DNA of 64,000 nucleotides from Microbacterium indicum DSM 19969. GTDB lineage: Bacteria; Actinomycetota; Actinomycetes; Actinomycetales; Microbacteriaceae. This document shows positions 20,397-28,972 of this stretch, in pieces. The stretch lies in the NCBI RefSeq assembly GCF_000422385.1, contig NZ_AULR01000001.1, positions 372,001 through 436,000 of the forward strand, in the 5' to 3' direction. Position numbers and translations under genes: made by a program. The notes beneath the pieces were generated by a model. That model saw nothing but the letters and a program-made list of their open reading frames with translations. It had not been told where the DNA came from and did not search any database. Position 1 is the first letter of the stretch, and the number at the start of each line of letters is the position of its first letter.

Positions 20397-21341
20397 TCAG
20401 AACTTCCTGAGGAGCACGCTCTCGACCGCGTGGTCGCGGCCCTTGCGCAGCACGAGCGTGCCGCGATGCTTCGTCGGGGCGACGTTCTCGACGAGGTTCG
20501 GGAGGTTCGTCTCGTTCCAGATGTCGCGCGCCGTCTGCGCCGCCTCGTCGTCCGAGAGGTGCTGGAACACGTTGAAGTACGACGCGGGGTTCGCGAAGGC
20601 GCCCGCTCGCAGCTGCAGGAAGCGGCTCACGTACCACTCCTCGATGTCGGCCGTGTCGGCGTCGACGAAGATCGAGAAGTCGAACAGGTCGCTGACCGCG
20701 ACGTCGTTGGGCGCGGGCGGCGGCTGCAGCACGTTGAGCCCCTCGACGATGAGCACGTCGGGCCGGCGCACGACGACCGAGGCGTCGGGCATGATGTCGT
20801 ACTTCATGTGCGAGTAGAAGGGCGCGCGCACCTCCTCCTCCCCCGACTTCACGCGCGTGACGAAGTCGACGAGCGCACGCCGGTCGTACGACTCGGGGAA
20901 GCCCTTGCGCGCCATGATCCCGCGGCGCTCGAGCTCGGCGTTGGAGAGCAGGAACCCGTCGGTCGTGACGAGCTCGACCCGCGGCGTGTCGCTCCACCTG
21001 CTCATGAGCTCGCGCAGGAGTCGCGCCACGGTCGACTTGCCGACGGCGACGGATCCCGCGACGCCGACGACGAACGGGATCCGGGGGGCGTCGGTCCCGA
21101 GGAACGCGCTCGTCTCGGATCCGATGCCGCGGAGCCCCGCCGCGTACGTGCTCATGAGGCGGCTGATCGGCAGGTAGACGTCGCGCACCTCGCGCAGGTC
21201 GAGGCGGTCGCCGAGCCCCCGGATCTGCACGACCTCCTGCTCGGTGAGCGGCTGCTCGAGGCCCTGCGCGAGGCGCGACCATTCGGCGCGCGGGATCTCG
21301 CGGTACAGCGAGAGCTGCAGGGATTCGGCTGCGGGGGTCAT
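20397..21341 (-). CDS. coaA: Type I pantothenate kinase
   Basis: A 314-residue kinase catalysing the first step of coenzyme A synthesis. The P-loop is GVAGSVAVGKS at residues 93-103, followed by VELVTTDGFLLSNAELERRGIM, KGFPESYDRRAL, PFYSHMKYDIMPD and VLIVEGLNVLQ, all typical of CoaA. The start at 21341 is supported by a TAGGAT box 7 nt upstream; the longer upstream reading frame runs into the divergent ppx gene. Confidence 0.96.
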   Translation of the reverse strand: MTPAAESLQLSLYREIPRAEWSRLAQGLEQPLTEQEVVQIRGLGDRLDLREVRDVYLPISRLMSTYAAGLRGIGSETSAFLGTDAPRIPFVVGVAGSVAVGKSTVARLLRELMSRWSDTPRVELVTTDGFLLSNAELERRGIMARKGFPESYDRRALVDFVTRVKSGEEEVRAPFYSHMKYDIMPDASVVVRRPDVLIVEGLNVLQPPPAPNDVAVSDLFDFSIFVDADTADIEEWYVSRFLQLRAGAFANPASYFNVFQHLSDDEAAQTARDIWNETNLPNLVENVAPTKHRGTLVLRKGRDHAVESVLLRKF

Positions 21342-21348
21342 CCGGATG

Positions 21349-21354
21349 ATCCTA
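21349..21354 (-). promoter_or_regulatory. -10 box of coaA (leaderless type)
   Basis: TAGGAT on the minus strand, 7 nt before the ATG; divergent from the ppx promoter 40 bp away. Confidence 0.5.
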
Positions 21355-21392
21355 CCCACGGGCCCGCGCCGTGCCGCGTCGCGCCGTGGCCC

Positions 21393-21398
21393 TACTCT
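21393..21398 (+). promoter_or_regulatory. -10 box of ppx/gppA (leaderless type)
   Basis: TACTCT followed by 6 nt and the ATG at 21405. Confidence 0.5.
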
Positions 21399-21404
21399 GA
21401 GGGG

Positions 21405-22334
21405 ATGCGGCTCGGCGTTCTCGACATCGGCTCGAACACGGTTCACCTCCTCGTCGCCGATGCGCACCCCGGCGGACGCCCGCTCGCGACGACGAGCGAG
21501 AAGACGACCCTGCGGCTCATGCGGTTCGTCGAGGACGACGGATCGATCTCACCCGTCGGCGTCGCCGCGATCGTCGAGGCGACGGCGCGCGCCCGCGAGA
21601 CGGCCGAGCGCGAGGGCGTCTCGGAGCTCCTCGCGACGGCGACCTCGGCGGTGCGCGAGGCGACGAACGGCCCCGAGGTCATCGCCCGCATCGAGCAGGC
21701 GCTCGGGCAGCCGCTGCAGGTGCTCGGCGGATCCGAGGAGGCCCGCTTCACCTTCCTCGCCGTGCGGCGCTGGTTCGGGTGGTCGGCCGGGCAGATCCTC
21801 CTGTTCGACATCGGCGGGGGTTCGCTCGAGATCGCGGGCGGATCCGAGGAGCTCCCCCACGTGGCCGAGTCAGTGCCGCTCGGGGCGGGTCGCATGACGG
21901 TCACGTTCCTGCCCGGGGACCCGCCGGGCGACGTGTCCGTCGACCGGCTGCGCGCCCACGCGGCGCGCGTCCTCGGCGACGTCGCGGGGCGCTTCGGCTC
22001 GCTGCCCTCCCCCGACCACGTCGTCGGGTCGTCGAAGACGATCCGCTCGCTCGCGCGGCTCGCGGGGTACCGCCGGCCGGGGTGGTCGGGCATCGACCGG
22101 TGGGTGCTGCCGCACGCCGCCCTCGGAGCGTGGATCCCGGTGCTCGCGCGGATCCCCGCGAAGGCCCGCCAGGAGCTCCCCGGCATCACCCCGGAGCGCA
22201 CCTTCCAGATCACGGCCGGCGCCGTCGTGCTGCACGAGGCGATGGCCGCGCTCGGCGTCGACGAGCTGGAGATCAGCCCCTGGGCGCTGCGCGAGGGCGT
22301 GCTGCTGCGGTACATCGAGGACATGGGCTGGTAG
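21405..22334 (+). CDS. Ppx/GppA family exopolyphosphatase
   Basis: A 309-residue ASKHA-fold phosphatase. Phosphate-binding motif 1 is LGVLDIGSNTVHLLV, with TATSAVREATN, the second phosphate motif LFDIGGGSLEIAGG, and the C-terminal EISPWALREGVLLRYI. It is the actinobacterial short form, without the HD domain of E. coli Ppx. It hydrolyses polyphosphate or pppGpp; which one cannot be told from sequence. A separate polyphosphate kinase 2 gene lies at 53.9 kb. Confidence 0.92.
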   Translation: MRLGVLDIGSNTVHLLVADAHPGGRPLATTSEKTTLRLMRFVEDDGSISPVGVAAIVEATARARETAEREGVSELLATATSAVREATNGPEVIARIEQALGQPLQVLGGSEEARFTFLAVRRWFGWSAGQILLFDIGGGSLEIAGGSEELPHVAESVPLGAGRMTVTFLPGDPPGDVSVDRLRAHAARVLGDVAGRFGSLPSPDHVVGSSKTIRSLARLAGYRRPGWSGIDRWVLPHAALGAWIPVLARIPAKARQELPGITPERTFQITAGAVVLHEAMAALGVDELEISPWALREGVLLRYIEDMGW

Positions 22335-22347
22335 CGGCCCCGGACGA

Positions 22348-22385
22348 CGACGCCCCGGATCGCGTGGGGGCGATCCGGGGCGTCG
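22348..22385. terminator. Bidirectional terminator between ppx and glmM
   Basis: CGACGCCCCGGATCGC (22348-22363) pairs perfectly with GCGATCCGGGGCGTCG (22370-22385), with a 6-nt loop. The flanking genes converge on it. Confidence 0.85.
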
Positions 22386-22399
22386 GGGCGGGCTGCCCG

Positions 22400-23764
22400 T
22401 CAGGGGAGCGCGAGGCGTTCGCGGACGACCGCGGCGAGCGCCTCGGCGTGTGCCTGTGCGCCCTCGGACGACGCCGCTTCGACCATCACCCGGACGAGCC
22501 GCTCGGTGCCGCTCGGGCGGAGGAGCACACGGCCCGTCTCGCCGAGCTCGGCCTCGACCGCGGCGACGGCGGCGAGGACGCCCTCGTCGGTCTTCGCACG
22601 CGCCCTGTCGACGCCCTTCACGTTGATCATGACCTGCGGGTACACCGTCATGATCGAGGCCAGATCGCGAAGCGTGCGGCCCGTCCGAGCCATCTCGGCG
22701 ACGAGCTGAAGGCCCGTGAGGAGCCCGTCGCCCGTGGTCGCGTGCGCGCCCATGATGACGTGGCCCGACTGCTCGCCTCCCAGCGAGTAGCCCTTGTCGT
22801 TCATCTCCTCGAGCACGTAGCGGTCGCCGACAGCCGTCTTGACGACCTGGATCCCCCGCTCTGCCATCGCGAGCGTGAGCCCGAGGTTGCTCATGACGGT
22901 CGCGACGAGGGTGTCGTTCGCGAGCATGCCGCGCTCGTGCATCGAGGCGGCCAGGATCGCCATGATCTGGTCGCCGTCGATCGCGTTGCCGTCGGCGTCG
23001 ACGGCGAGGCAGCGGTCGGCGTCGCCGTCGTGCGCGATGCCGACATCGGCTCCGTGCTCGAGGACGGCGCGCTGCAGGACGTCGACGTGCGTCGATCCGA
23101 CGCCCTCGTTGATGTTGATGCCGTCGGGGTCGGCGCCGATGACGACGACCTCGGCCCCCGCGTCGGCGAAGAGCTGCGGCGAGACGCCCGAGGCGGCGCC
23201 GTTGGCGCAGTCGATGACGACCTTGAGGCCGTCGAGGCGCGCCGGCAGCGTGCCGAGCAGGTGCAGCAGGTAGCGGTCCTCGGCATCGGAGAAGACCCGG
23301 ATCCGCCCCACGTCGGCGCCCGTCGGCAGGAGCTTGGGGCTCGACATGAAGCGCTCGATGCGCTCCTCGACGAGGTCGGGCAGCTTGACGCCGCCGCGGG
23401 CGAAGATCTTGATCCCGTTGTCGGGCGCCGGGTTGTGCGACGCCGAGATCATGATCCCGAAGTCGGCGTCGTAGTCGTTCACGAGGAACGCGAGCGCCGG
23501 GGTCGGGATCACGCCCGCGTCGTACACGTCGACGCCGCTCGAGGCGAGGCCGGCCGAGACCGCGGCGATGAGGAACTCGCCCGAGATGCGGGGATCGCGG
23601 GCGATGACCGCCTTGGTGCGGCGCCCCTGGGCGCGGCGCGCCTCAGCGGAACGCCCCTGGCCCAGGACGACGGCAGTCGCCTGGGCCAGGGAGAGTGCAA
23701 GGTCGGCGGTGAGGACCTCGCCGTTGGCGAGGCCCCGCACGCCATCCGTGCCGAACAGAGCCAT
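22400..23764 (-). CDS. glmM: Phosphoglucosamine mutase
   Basis: 454 residues. It converts GlcN-6-P to GlcN-1-P for peptidoglycan precursor synthesis. The N-terminal LFGTDGVRG, the phosphoserine loop [11 protein letters not shown] (Ser109), metal-binding DGDADR, sugar loop GGEQSGHVI and phosphate site [16 protein letters not shown] are all present. It starts 11 bp after rpsI, so it is co-transcribed with rplM-rpsI, a gene order common in Actinobacteria. Confidence 0.97.
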   Translation of the reverse strand: MALFGTDGVRGLANGEVLTADLALSLAQATAVVLGQGRSAEARRAQGRRTKAVIARDPRISGEFLIAAVSAGLASSGVDVYDAGVIPTPALAFLVNDYDADFGIMISASHNPAPDNGIKIFARGGVKLPDLVEERIERFMSSPKLLPTGADVGRIRVFSDAEDRYLLHLLGTLPARLDGLKVVIDCANGAASGVSPQLFADAGAEVVVIGADPDGININEGVGSTHVDVLQRAVLEHGADVGIAHDGDADRCLAVDADGNAIDGDQIMAILAASMHERGMLANDTLVATVMSNLGLTLAMAERGIQVVKTAVGDRYVLEEMNDKGYSLGGEQSGHVIMGAHATTGDGLLTGLQLVAEMARTGRTLRDLASIMTVYPQVMINVKGVDRARAKTDEGVLAAVAAVEAELGETGRVLLRPSGTERLVRVMVEAASSEGAQAHAEALAAVVRERLALP

Positions 23765-23775
23765 GTGCGGCTCGA

Positions 23776-24276
23776 TCAGCGCTTCGAGAACTGCGAAGCC
23801 TTGCGGGCCTTCTTGAGACCGGCCTTCTTGCGCTCGATGACGCGGGCGTCACGCGTGAGGAAGCCGGCCTTCTTGAGGGCGGGACGGTTGTTCTCGCGGT
23901 CGATCTCGTTGAGCGCACGAGCGATCGCGAGGCGGAGCGCACCGGCCTGACCCGAGGGGCCGCCGCCGTTGATGCGCGCGATCACGTCGTACGCACCGGT
24001 GAGGCCCAGGAGGGTGAAGGGGTCGGTGATCAGCTGCTGGTGCAGCTTGTTGGGGAAGTACTCGTCGAGCGCACGGCCGTTGACCGTGAACGAGCCCTCG
24101 CCCGGGATGAGGCGCACGCGGGCGATGGCCTGCTTGCGGCGACCCACGGCGGCACCGGGGACGCTCACGACGGGGCGCTCGGCGACCACGACGTCGGTCT
24201 CGGCCGGCGTCTCGGTGGAGTAGTTCTGAACGTCTTCTTCAGTCACTTCGAAATCCTTTGCAGCCTCGGCGCTCAC
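23776..24276 (-). CDS. rpsI: 30S ribosomal protein S9
   Basis: 166 residues. The S9 core starts near residue 42 ([43 protein letters not shown]) and ends in the classic [12 protein letters not shown] tail, which contacts the P-site tRNA. The first ~40 residues are an acidic extension found in actinobacterial S9. The start is GTG overlapping the rplM stop (GTGA); a second GTG ten codons downstream is an alternative. Confidence 0.96.
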   Translation of the reverse strand: MSAEAAKDFEVTEEDVQNYSTETPAETDVVVAERPVVSVPGAAVGRRKQAIARVRLIPGEGSFTVNGRALDEYFPNKLHQQLITDPFTLLGLTGAYDVIARINGGGPSGQAGALRLAIARALNEIDRENNRPALKKAGFLTRDARVIERKKAGLKKARKASQFSKR

Positions 24277-24719
24277 TGAGCGACCTGGTCGAGGGTGTAC
24301 GTCTGGGGCTTCTGCGCGGCGTGCGGGTGCTCAGCGCCGGCGTACACCTTGAGCTTCGACAGCTGCTGGCGGCCGAGCGTGTTCTTGGGGAGCATTCCGC
24401 GGACGGCCTTCTCGACCGCGCGGACGGGGTTCGTCGCGAGGAGCTCCTCGTACGAGACCGAGCGGAGACCGCCCGGGAAGCCCGAGTGGCGGTAGGCGCG
24501 CTTCTGCTGCGCCTTGTTGCCGGTCAGGGCGACCTTGTCGGCGTTGACGATGACGACGAAGTCGCCCATGTCGACGTGGGGGGCGAAGGTGGCCTTGTGC
24601 TTGCCGCGCAGGAGCGCCGCGGCGTGCGAGGCGAGGCGACCGAGGACGACGTCGGTGGCGTCGATCACGAGCCACTCGCGCTGGGCGTCACCGGCCTTCG
24701 GGGTGTAAGTACGCGTCAC
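24273..24719 (-). CDS. rplM: 50S ribosomal protein L13
   Basis: 148 residues matching L13 throughout: [86 protein letters not shown]. The start is GTG at 24719, 13 nt after AGAAAG, so it has a leadered transcript. First gene of rplM-rpsI-glmM. Confidence 0.97.
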   Translation of the reverse strand: MTRTYTPKAGDAQREWLVIDATDVVLGRLASHAAALLRGKHKATFAPHVDMGDFVVIVNADKVALTGNKAQQKRAYRHSGFPGGLRSVSYEELLATNPVRAVEKAVRGMLPKNTLGRQQLSKLKVYAGAEHPHAAQKPQTYTLDQVAQ

Positions 24720-24929
24720 AGTAGTGCTGCTTTCTCATCGAACGGAGGTGTTCGTGAATCCCACTCCGGGGTGGTTGACGGGGCTGAGGCCGGGCCAACA
24801 CGCCAGTGGAGGGCTCACGTTCGCGGTGCACGCGGAGCGCACACCAAAGAAGAACTCTACCGGATCGGATCCCCGATGGCGAACGGGATCCCGCCGTCCC
24901 GCCTGGGAATCGGTGGGGAGATGATCGGG
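24720..24929 (-). promoter_or_regulatory. rplM upstream region, probably a leader of about 130 nt
   Basis: This gap separates rplM from the HAD gene. A TAGAGT hexamer on the minus strand at 24853-24858 is the best -10 candidate, which would give a leader of roughly 130 nt. I see no strong autoregulatory fold or known ribosomal-protein leader motif. Confidence 0.3.
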
Positions 24930-24935
24930 CAGGAT
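24930..24935 (+). promoter_or_regulatory. -10-like box of the HAD-IIB gene (leaderless type)
   Basis: CAGGAT, 7 nt before the ATG at 24943. It supports that ATG over the one at 24934, which would overlap the box. Confidence 0.35.
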
Positions 24936-24942
24936 GGACCGC

Positions 24943-25707
24943 ATGACCGCCGCGCCGCGACTCGTCGCCTTCGATCTGGACGACACCCTCGCGCCCTCGA
25001 AGTCCCCCGTCGATCCCCGCGTCGCCGAGCAGCTCGTCGCGCTCGCGAGCCGCGTCGAGGTCGCCATCATCTCGGGCGGCCGCATGGCGCAGTTCCAGGC
25101 GCAGGTCGTCGACCGCCTGCCGGGGGCGCCGGACGCGCTCGCGCACATGCACCTCCTCCCGACGTGCGGAACGCAGTACTGGCGGCACGACGGCGACGCG
25201 TTCCGCGCCCTCTACGAGCGCGACCTCACGGACGACGAGAAGTCCCGCGCCCTCGCGGCCGTCGAGGTGGAGGCGCGGCGCCTCGGCTACTGGGAGGAGC
25301 GCACGTGGGGCCCGATCCTCGAGGACCGCGGCTCGCAGATCACCTTCTCGGCCCTCGGCCAGGCGGCGCCCGTCGACGCGAAGAAGGCGTGGGATCCCAC
25401 GAGCGAGAAGAAGTCGGCCCTGCGCGACGCCGTCGCGGCCCGCCTCCCCGACCTCGAGGTCCGCAGCGGCGGATCCACGTCGGTCGACATCACGCGCCGG
25501 GGCATCGACAAGGCCTACGGCATGCGGCAGCTCGCCGAGCAGACCGGGATCGACCTCGCCGACATGGTGTTCTACGGCGACCGGCTCGACCCCGACGGCA
25601 ACGACTACCCCGTGCGCGAGATGGGCGTCGCGTGCGTCGCGGTCGACGGCTGGGAGGACACGGCCGCGAAGCTCGACGTCCTCATTCCGTCGCTGCCCGC
25701 TCGCTGA
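24943..25707 (+). CDS. HAD-IIB family hydrolase, phosphomannomutase-like
   Basis: 254 residues. HAD motif I is VAFDLDDTLAPSKSPVDPRV near the N-terminus, motif II is IISGGR, and motif IV is FYGDRLDPDGNDYPV, which closely resembles the GDxxxPGGNDxEI loop of eukaryotic-type phosphomannomutases. It could be a sugar phosphatase or a PMM-like mutase. Motif I has DLDDT instead of DVDGT. The last 26 bp overlap the 3' end of the convergent EEP gene. Confidence 0.83.
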   Translation: MTAAPRLVAFDLDDTLAPSKSPVDPRVAEQLVALASRVEVAIISGGRMAQFQAQVVDRLPGAPDALAHMHLLPTCGTQYWRHDGDAFRALYERDLTDDEKSRALAAVEVEARRLGYWEERTWGPILEDRGSQITFSALGQAAPVDAKKAWDPTSEKKSALRDAVAARLPDLEVRSGGSTSVDITRRGIDKAYGMRQLAEQTGIDLADMVFYGDRLDPDGNDYPVREMGVACVAVDGWEDTAAKLDVLIPSLPAR

Positions 25708-26383
25708 CCGGGCGCCGCCGGTACTCGTAGTCGACGAGGATCGGCAGGTGGTCGCTCGACCCCTGCGGGAGCGTCACGACGTCGCCGATCGCGATGCGGC
25801 TGCTCGTCACGAAGTCGTAGTGGCCGCGGAAGAAGCGATAGCGCGTGTAGGTGCGCCGATCGCTCAGCGTCATGTCGTATCCGTGCTCGCGGATCCGCCC
25901 CGCGAGGCTCTCCTTGAACATCGGGTAGTTGTAGTCGCCGACCATGAGGGTCGGCGTCCCGGGGCCGAGCTGCTCGAGCGCCTGCAGCGCCGAGCGGATC
26001 TGCGTGCGCCGGAGCGAGTTGAGCGCCGTGAGGGGCGCGGCGTGGAACGACGCGAGCGTGACCTCGCATCCCCCGTCGACGTCGAACAGCTGCACGCCGA
26101 GCAGCCGCTCGTGCGCCGGCTTGAGCACGTAGTCGTGCAGCGACTTCTTGAGGCCGAGGGAGACCGACCTCACGAACCGGAACGAGTCCTCGCGGTAGTA
26201 GACGGCGAGGCCCAGGCGGTTGCGGTCGGTCGCGGCCGCGAGGCGCAGGCCCGATACGCGGCTCGGCAGGTCGGCGACGTCGGCCTCCTGCAGGCACACG
26301 GCGTGCGGATCCCAGCGGTCGATGAGATCGGCGAGCTCGCCGGCGGCGGCGTGCTTGCGCAGGTTGTAGGACAGGACTCGCAT
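25682..26383 (-). CDS. Endonuclease/exonuclease/phosphatase (EEP) superfamily protein
   Basis: 233 residues with the EEP fold signatures: LSYNLRKHAAA (Asn), CLQEAD (metal-binding Glu), ASFHAAP, LMVGDYNYPMF (catalytic Asp-x-Asn), and SSDHLPILVDY (Asp-His pair) at the C-terminus. It is likely a metal-dependent phosphodiesterase acting on DNA, RNA or a phosphorylated small molecule; no signal peptide is seen. Its TATCGT box is 9 nt before the ATG. Tail-to-tail overlap with the HAD gene. Confidence 0.85.
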   Translation of the reverse strand: MRVLSYNLRKHAAAGELADLIDRWDPHAVCLQEADVADLPSRVSGLRLAAATDRNRLGLAVYYREDSFRFVRSVSLGLKKSLHDYVLKPAHERLLGVQLFDVDGGCEVTLASFHAAPLTALNSLRRTQIRSALQALEQLGPGTPTLMVGDYNYPMFKESLAGRIREHGYDMTLSDRRTYTRYRFFRGHYDFVTSSRIAIGDVVTLPQGSSDHLPILVDYEYRRRPVSERAATE

Positions 26384-26392
26384 GGTGCACCC

Positions 26393-26398
26393 ACGATA
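26393..26398 (-). promoter_or_regulatory. -10 box of the EEP gene (leaderless type)
   Basis: TATCGT on the minus strand, 9 nt before the ATG at 26383, in the gap after truA. Confidence 0.45.
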
Positions 26399-26430
26399 GG
26401 CCCGCGCCGTGACCGCGCGGTAGCGCCGTG

Positions 26431-27288
26431 CTATGAACTTCCGATGACCTCGTGCGGCTGCCGGCGGCTGCGCGTCTGATCCGCCCGCGCCGCGAGCAGC
26501 TCGTCCGCCGGGTAGCCGACCTCCGTGAGCGTCAGGCCGCGCGCGTCGAGCACCGTGAACGCGCTCGTGCGCGTGAGCTCGTCGCGCAGGCGCGCGGCGT
26601 CGGCGACCGCGAGGCGCCCCTGCCCCACGGCGACGCTCGCGCCGACGAGGGCGCGGACCATCGAATGGCAGAACGCGTCGGCCTTGACATTGGCGACGAG
26701 GACGCCCCGCTCGTCGCGCCGCCAGTCGAACTCGAGGAGCGTGCGGATCGTCGTCGCCCCCTCGCGCGGCTTGCAGTAGGCCGCGAAGTCGTGGAGCCCC
26801 GTGAGGGATCGCGCGGCCTCGTCCATCGCGTCGCCGTCGAGGCCCGCACGGACGTAGGTCGTGTTCGCGCGCGCGAGCGGGTCGTACCCCGCGACGGCGT
26901 CGGCCACGCGGTACTCGTAGCGGCGCCACGAGGCGGAGAAGCGGGCGTCGAAGCCCTCGGGCGCGCGGCTCGTCGCGAGGACCGCGACGTCGGCGTAGGG
27001 GCGGAGGACGCCCTGGACGCGCCGCGCGAGCCCCGCGATCCCCTCGCGGCTGCGCGACTGGTGCGCGCGCTCCCACTGCTCGTCGTCGAGGTCGACGTGC
27101 GCGACCTGCCCGCGCGCGTGGACGCCGGCGTCGGTCCGCCCCGCGACGACGAGGCGGACGTCGCCGCGGACGACCCGCGCGAGCGCCTCCTCGATCGTGC
27201 CCTGGACGGTGCGCAGGCCCGGCTGGCGGGCCCAGCCCGAGAAGCCGGATCCGTCGTAGGCGATGTCGAGCCGCAGGCGGTGGGTCAT
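26431..27288 (-). CDS. truA: tRNA pseudouridine(38-40) synthase TruA
   Basis: A 285-residue pseudouridine synthase. The N-terminal LDIAYDGSGFSGWARQPGLRTVQG, catalytic AGRTDAGVHARGQV (Asp in GRTDAGV), RRYEYRV and AFCHSMVRALVG match TruA. It modifies U38-40 in the anticodon stem. The ATG overlaps the mtnN stop, making it the third gene of luxS-mtnN-truA. Confidence 0.96.
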   Translation of the reverse strand: MTHRLRLDIAYDGSGFSGWARQPGLRTVQGTIEEALARVVRGDVRLVVAGRTDAGVHARGQVAHVDLDDEQWERAHQSRSREGIAGLARRVQGVLRPYADVAVLATSRAPEGFDARFSASWRRYEYRVADAVAGYDPLARANTTYVRAGLDGDAMDEAARSLTGLHDFAAYCKPREGATTIRTLLEFDWRRDERGVLVANVKADAFCHSMVRALVGASVAVGQGRLAVADAARLRDELTRTSAFTVLDARGLTLTEVGYPADELLAARADQTRSRRQPHEVIGSS

Positions 27289-27983
27289 GGGAGGGCCGCG
27301 AGCGCCGCGATGACGACGCGCGCCGAGCGCTCGGCCGCGTCGTCGACGTGCGTCTCGAACTGCTCGGCCGACGGCGCGCACAGGTCGCTGACGCCGCGCG
27401 CCGCGGCGAAGCGGACGCCGTGGTTCAGGGCCGTGTGCGCGACGGCGCTCGTCTCCATGTCGACGGTCACGAGGCCGGGGAACGTCTCGCGCAGGCCGAG
27501 GGCGATCCCGCTCGTCACGAACTTGTCGCCCGCGCCCATGTCGGCGCGGCGCACGCGGATCCCTGCGTCCGACACGGCCGCGAGGGCGCCCGCGATCTCG
27601 TCGTCGGATGAGAACACGGGCGGCATGCCGGGCACCTGCCCCGGCACGTAGCCGAAGGCGGTCGCCTCGGCCTCGACGTTGACCGTGTCGGCGCTGACGA
27701 CGACGTCGCCGACCTCGACGTCGGCCGCGAGCCCCCCGCACGTGCCGGCGCTGATGATCGCGAGGTCGCCCTCGCCGCCGTAGCGGAACACGGATCCCGC
27801 GGCGGCGTCGGCGGCGTTCACCATGCCGATGCCGCTCACGACGAGCACGACGGTGCGGCCGCCGAGCACGATTCCGCGGTGCTCGGCGCGGCCGATGCGC
27901 ACGGGATCCGACGCCTCGGTCGCGGCGTCGAGGAACGGCTGCGCCTCCTCGGGCATCGCGACCTGGACGACGTAGGTGGTCAC
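27285..27983 (-). CDS. mtnN: 5'-methylthioadenosine/S-adenosylhomocysteine nucleosidase
   Basis: 232 residues of the PNP/UDP phosphorylase fold. [11 protein letters not shown] is at the N-terminus, [22 protein letters not shown], and the active-site [14 protein letters not shown] and RGVSDLC are present. It removes adenine from MTA and SAH; from SAH it produces S-ribosylhomocysteine, the substrate of LuxS encoded directly upstream. The start is GTG overlapping the luxS stop. A complete SAH detoxification and AI-2 pair sits in one operon. Confidence 0.93.
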   Translation of the reverse strand: MTTYVVQVAMPEEAQPFLDAATEASDPVRIGRAEHRGIVLGGRTVVLVVSGIGMVNAADAAAGSVFRYGGEGDLAIISAGTCGGLAADVEVGDVVVSADTVNVEAEATAFGYVPGQVPGMPPVFSSDDEIAGALAAVSDAGIRVRRADMGAGDKFVTSGIALGLRETFPGLVTVDMETSAVAHTALNHGVRFAAARGVSDLCAPSAEQFETHVDDAAERSARVVIAALAALP

Positions 27984-28447
27984 GCGAAGACCTCGCGCCA
28001 CTCGTCCTTCTGCGCGAGGAACGCACGGGCGGCCTCCTGGGCCCCCTCGAGCGTGTGGTTCGCGCCCCAGCCGCACTGCGTCTCGTTCGCGGCGGGGACC
28101 TCGGTCGCCGTCAGGACGTCCGACAGGGTCGCCTCGACGAGATCCGCGACGTCGTCGACCGAGTGCTCGCCCTGGAGGATCAGGTAGAACCCCGTCTGGC
28201 AGCCCATCGGCGAGAAGTCGATGACCTGCGACGAGTGGTTGCGGCTCTTCTCGGCGAAGAGGTGCTCGATCGAGTGGACGACCGGCATCTCGAGGTGCGA
28301 GACGTTGGGCTGCGCGAAGCGCACGTCGTACTTGACGATCACGTCGCCCGCCGGCAGCTGCTTGCGGTCGGCGAGACGCAGGTAGGGCGCCTTCACCTTC
28401 GTGTGGTCGAGGTTGAAGGATTCGACGTTCATGCGCGCTTCGGTCAC
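27980..28447 (-). CDS. luxS: S-ribosylhomocysteine lyase LuxS
   Basis: 155 residues. The metal site is HSIEH plus a conserved cysteine in [27 protein letters not shown] is the standard N-terminus. It cleaves S-ribosylhomocysteine to homocysteine and DPD, the precursor of AI-2. I place the start at GTG 28447 because a TAGCCT box lies 7 nt upstream; the alternative ATG is at 28432 (150 aa). Overlaps mtnN. Palindrome A1 occupies the DNA where its -35 element would be. Confidence 0.95.
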   Translation of the reverse strand: MTEARMNVESFNLDHTKVKAPYLRLADRKQLPAGDVIVKYDVRFAQPNVSHLEMPVVHSIEHLFAEKSRNHSSQVIDFSPMGCQTGFYLILQGEHSVDDVADLVEATLSDVLTATEVPAANETQCGWGANHTLEGAQEAARAFLAQKDEWREVFA

Positions 28448-28454
28448 GCCTTCC

Positions 28455-28460
28455 AGGCTA
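28455..28460 (-). promoter_or_regulatory. -10 box of luxS-mtnN-truA (leaderless type)
   Basis: TAGCCT on the minus strand, 7 nt before the GTG at 28447. Palindrome A1 begins 12 bp upstream, covering the -35 region. Confidence 0.45.
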
Positions 28461-28472
28461 CGGCCCGCCCCG

Positions 28473-28540
28473 CTGAAGGACATCTTCCTGCCGGAAGGAC
28501 ATCGAAATGGATGTCCACGAGGCAGGAAGATGTCCTTCAG
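28473..28540. repeat. Family A nested palindrome, copy A1
   Basis: 68 bp. The outer arms CTGAAGGACATCTTCCTGCC (28473-28492) and their exact complement (28521-28540) enclose an inner GGACATC-N6-GATGTCC hairpin (28497-28516). It lies between the luxS promoter and the merR stop; the merR TGA (28539-28537) is inside the right arm. Confidence 0.9.
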
Positions 28541-28914
28541 ACGGTGGCGAGGCGTTCCAGCAGTTCGTCGGCCGCCGACAGCTGGCTCGCCAGCCTCTCG
28601 CGGCGCGACCTGGCATCCTCGACGAAGGTCTCGAGCGCCGCGCGGGCGGCCGGATCCCGCGGATCCCGCTCGAGGGCGTCGCGGGAGGCGAGGACCTCCC
28701 CCATCTGCTCGAGCGAGAAGCCGAGCGGCTTCATGCGGCGGATCAGCAGCAGCCGCTCGACGTCGCGCTCGGTGTACAGCCGGAACCCGCCGTCGGTGCG
28801 CTCGCTCGGCACGATCAGCCCGACGTCGTCGTAGTGCCTGAGGGTGCGCAGCGACAGCTCGGTGCGCTCGGCGACCTCGCCGATGTGCATGCGTCGCTCT
28901 TCGTTCGCGGACAT
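28537..28914 (-). CDS. MerR family transcriptional regulator
   Basis: 125 residues with the winged-helix MerR head ([62 protein letters not shown]) and a C-terminal coiled coil (about 85-120). It has no conserved cysteines, so it is unlikely to be a metal or redox sensor of the classical kind. It diverges from the SulP transporter gene and probably controls it through the dyad at 28919-28935. A second Met (28890) begins the conserved domain and could be the true start. Confidence 0.9.
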   Translation of the reverse strand: MSANEERRMHIGEVAERTELSLRTLRHYDDVGLIVPSERTDGGFRLYTERDVERLLLIRRMKPLGFSLEQMGEVLASRDALERDPRDPAARAALETFVEDARSRRERLASQLSAADELLERLATV

Positions 28915-28918
28915 GAAA

Positions 28919-28935
28919 CCTCACGTAACGGTAGG
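28919..28935. promoter_or_regulatory. Probable MerR operator between merR and sulP
   Basis: CCTCACGTAACGGTAGG is an imperfect 17-bp dyad centred between the divergent genes, in the CCTC-to-GAGG style of MerR operators. It contains a TTACGT hexamer 8 nt before the merR ATG. Confidence 0.45.
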
Positions 28936-28972
28936 GTCGGGGGATCCCCTTCCATTCTTCCCGGAGCGAGCC

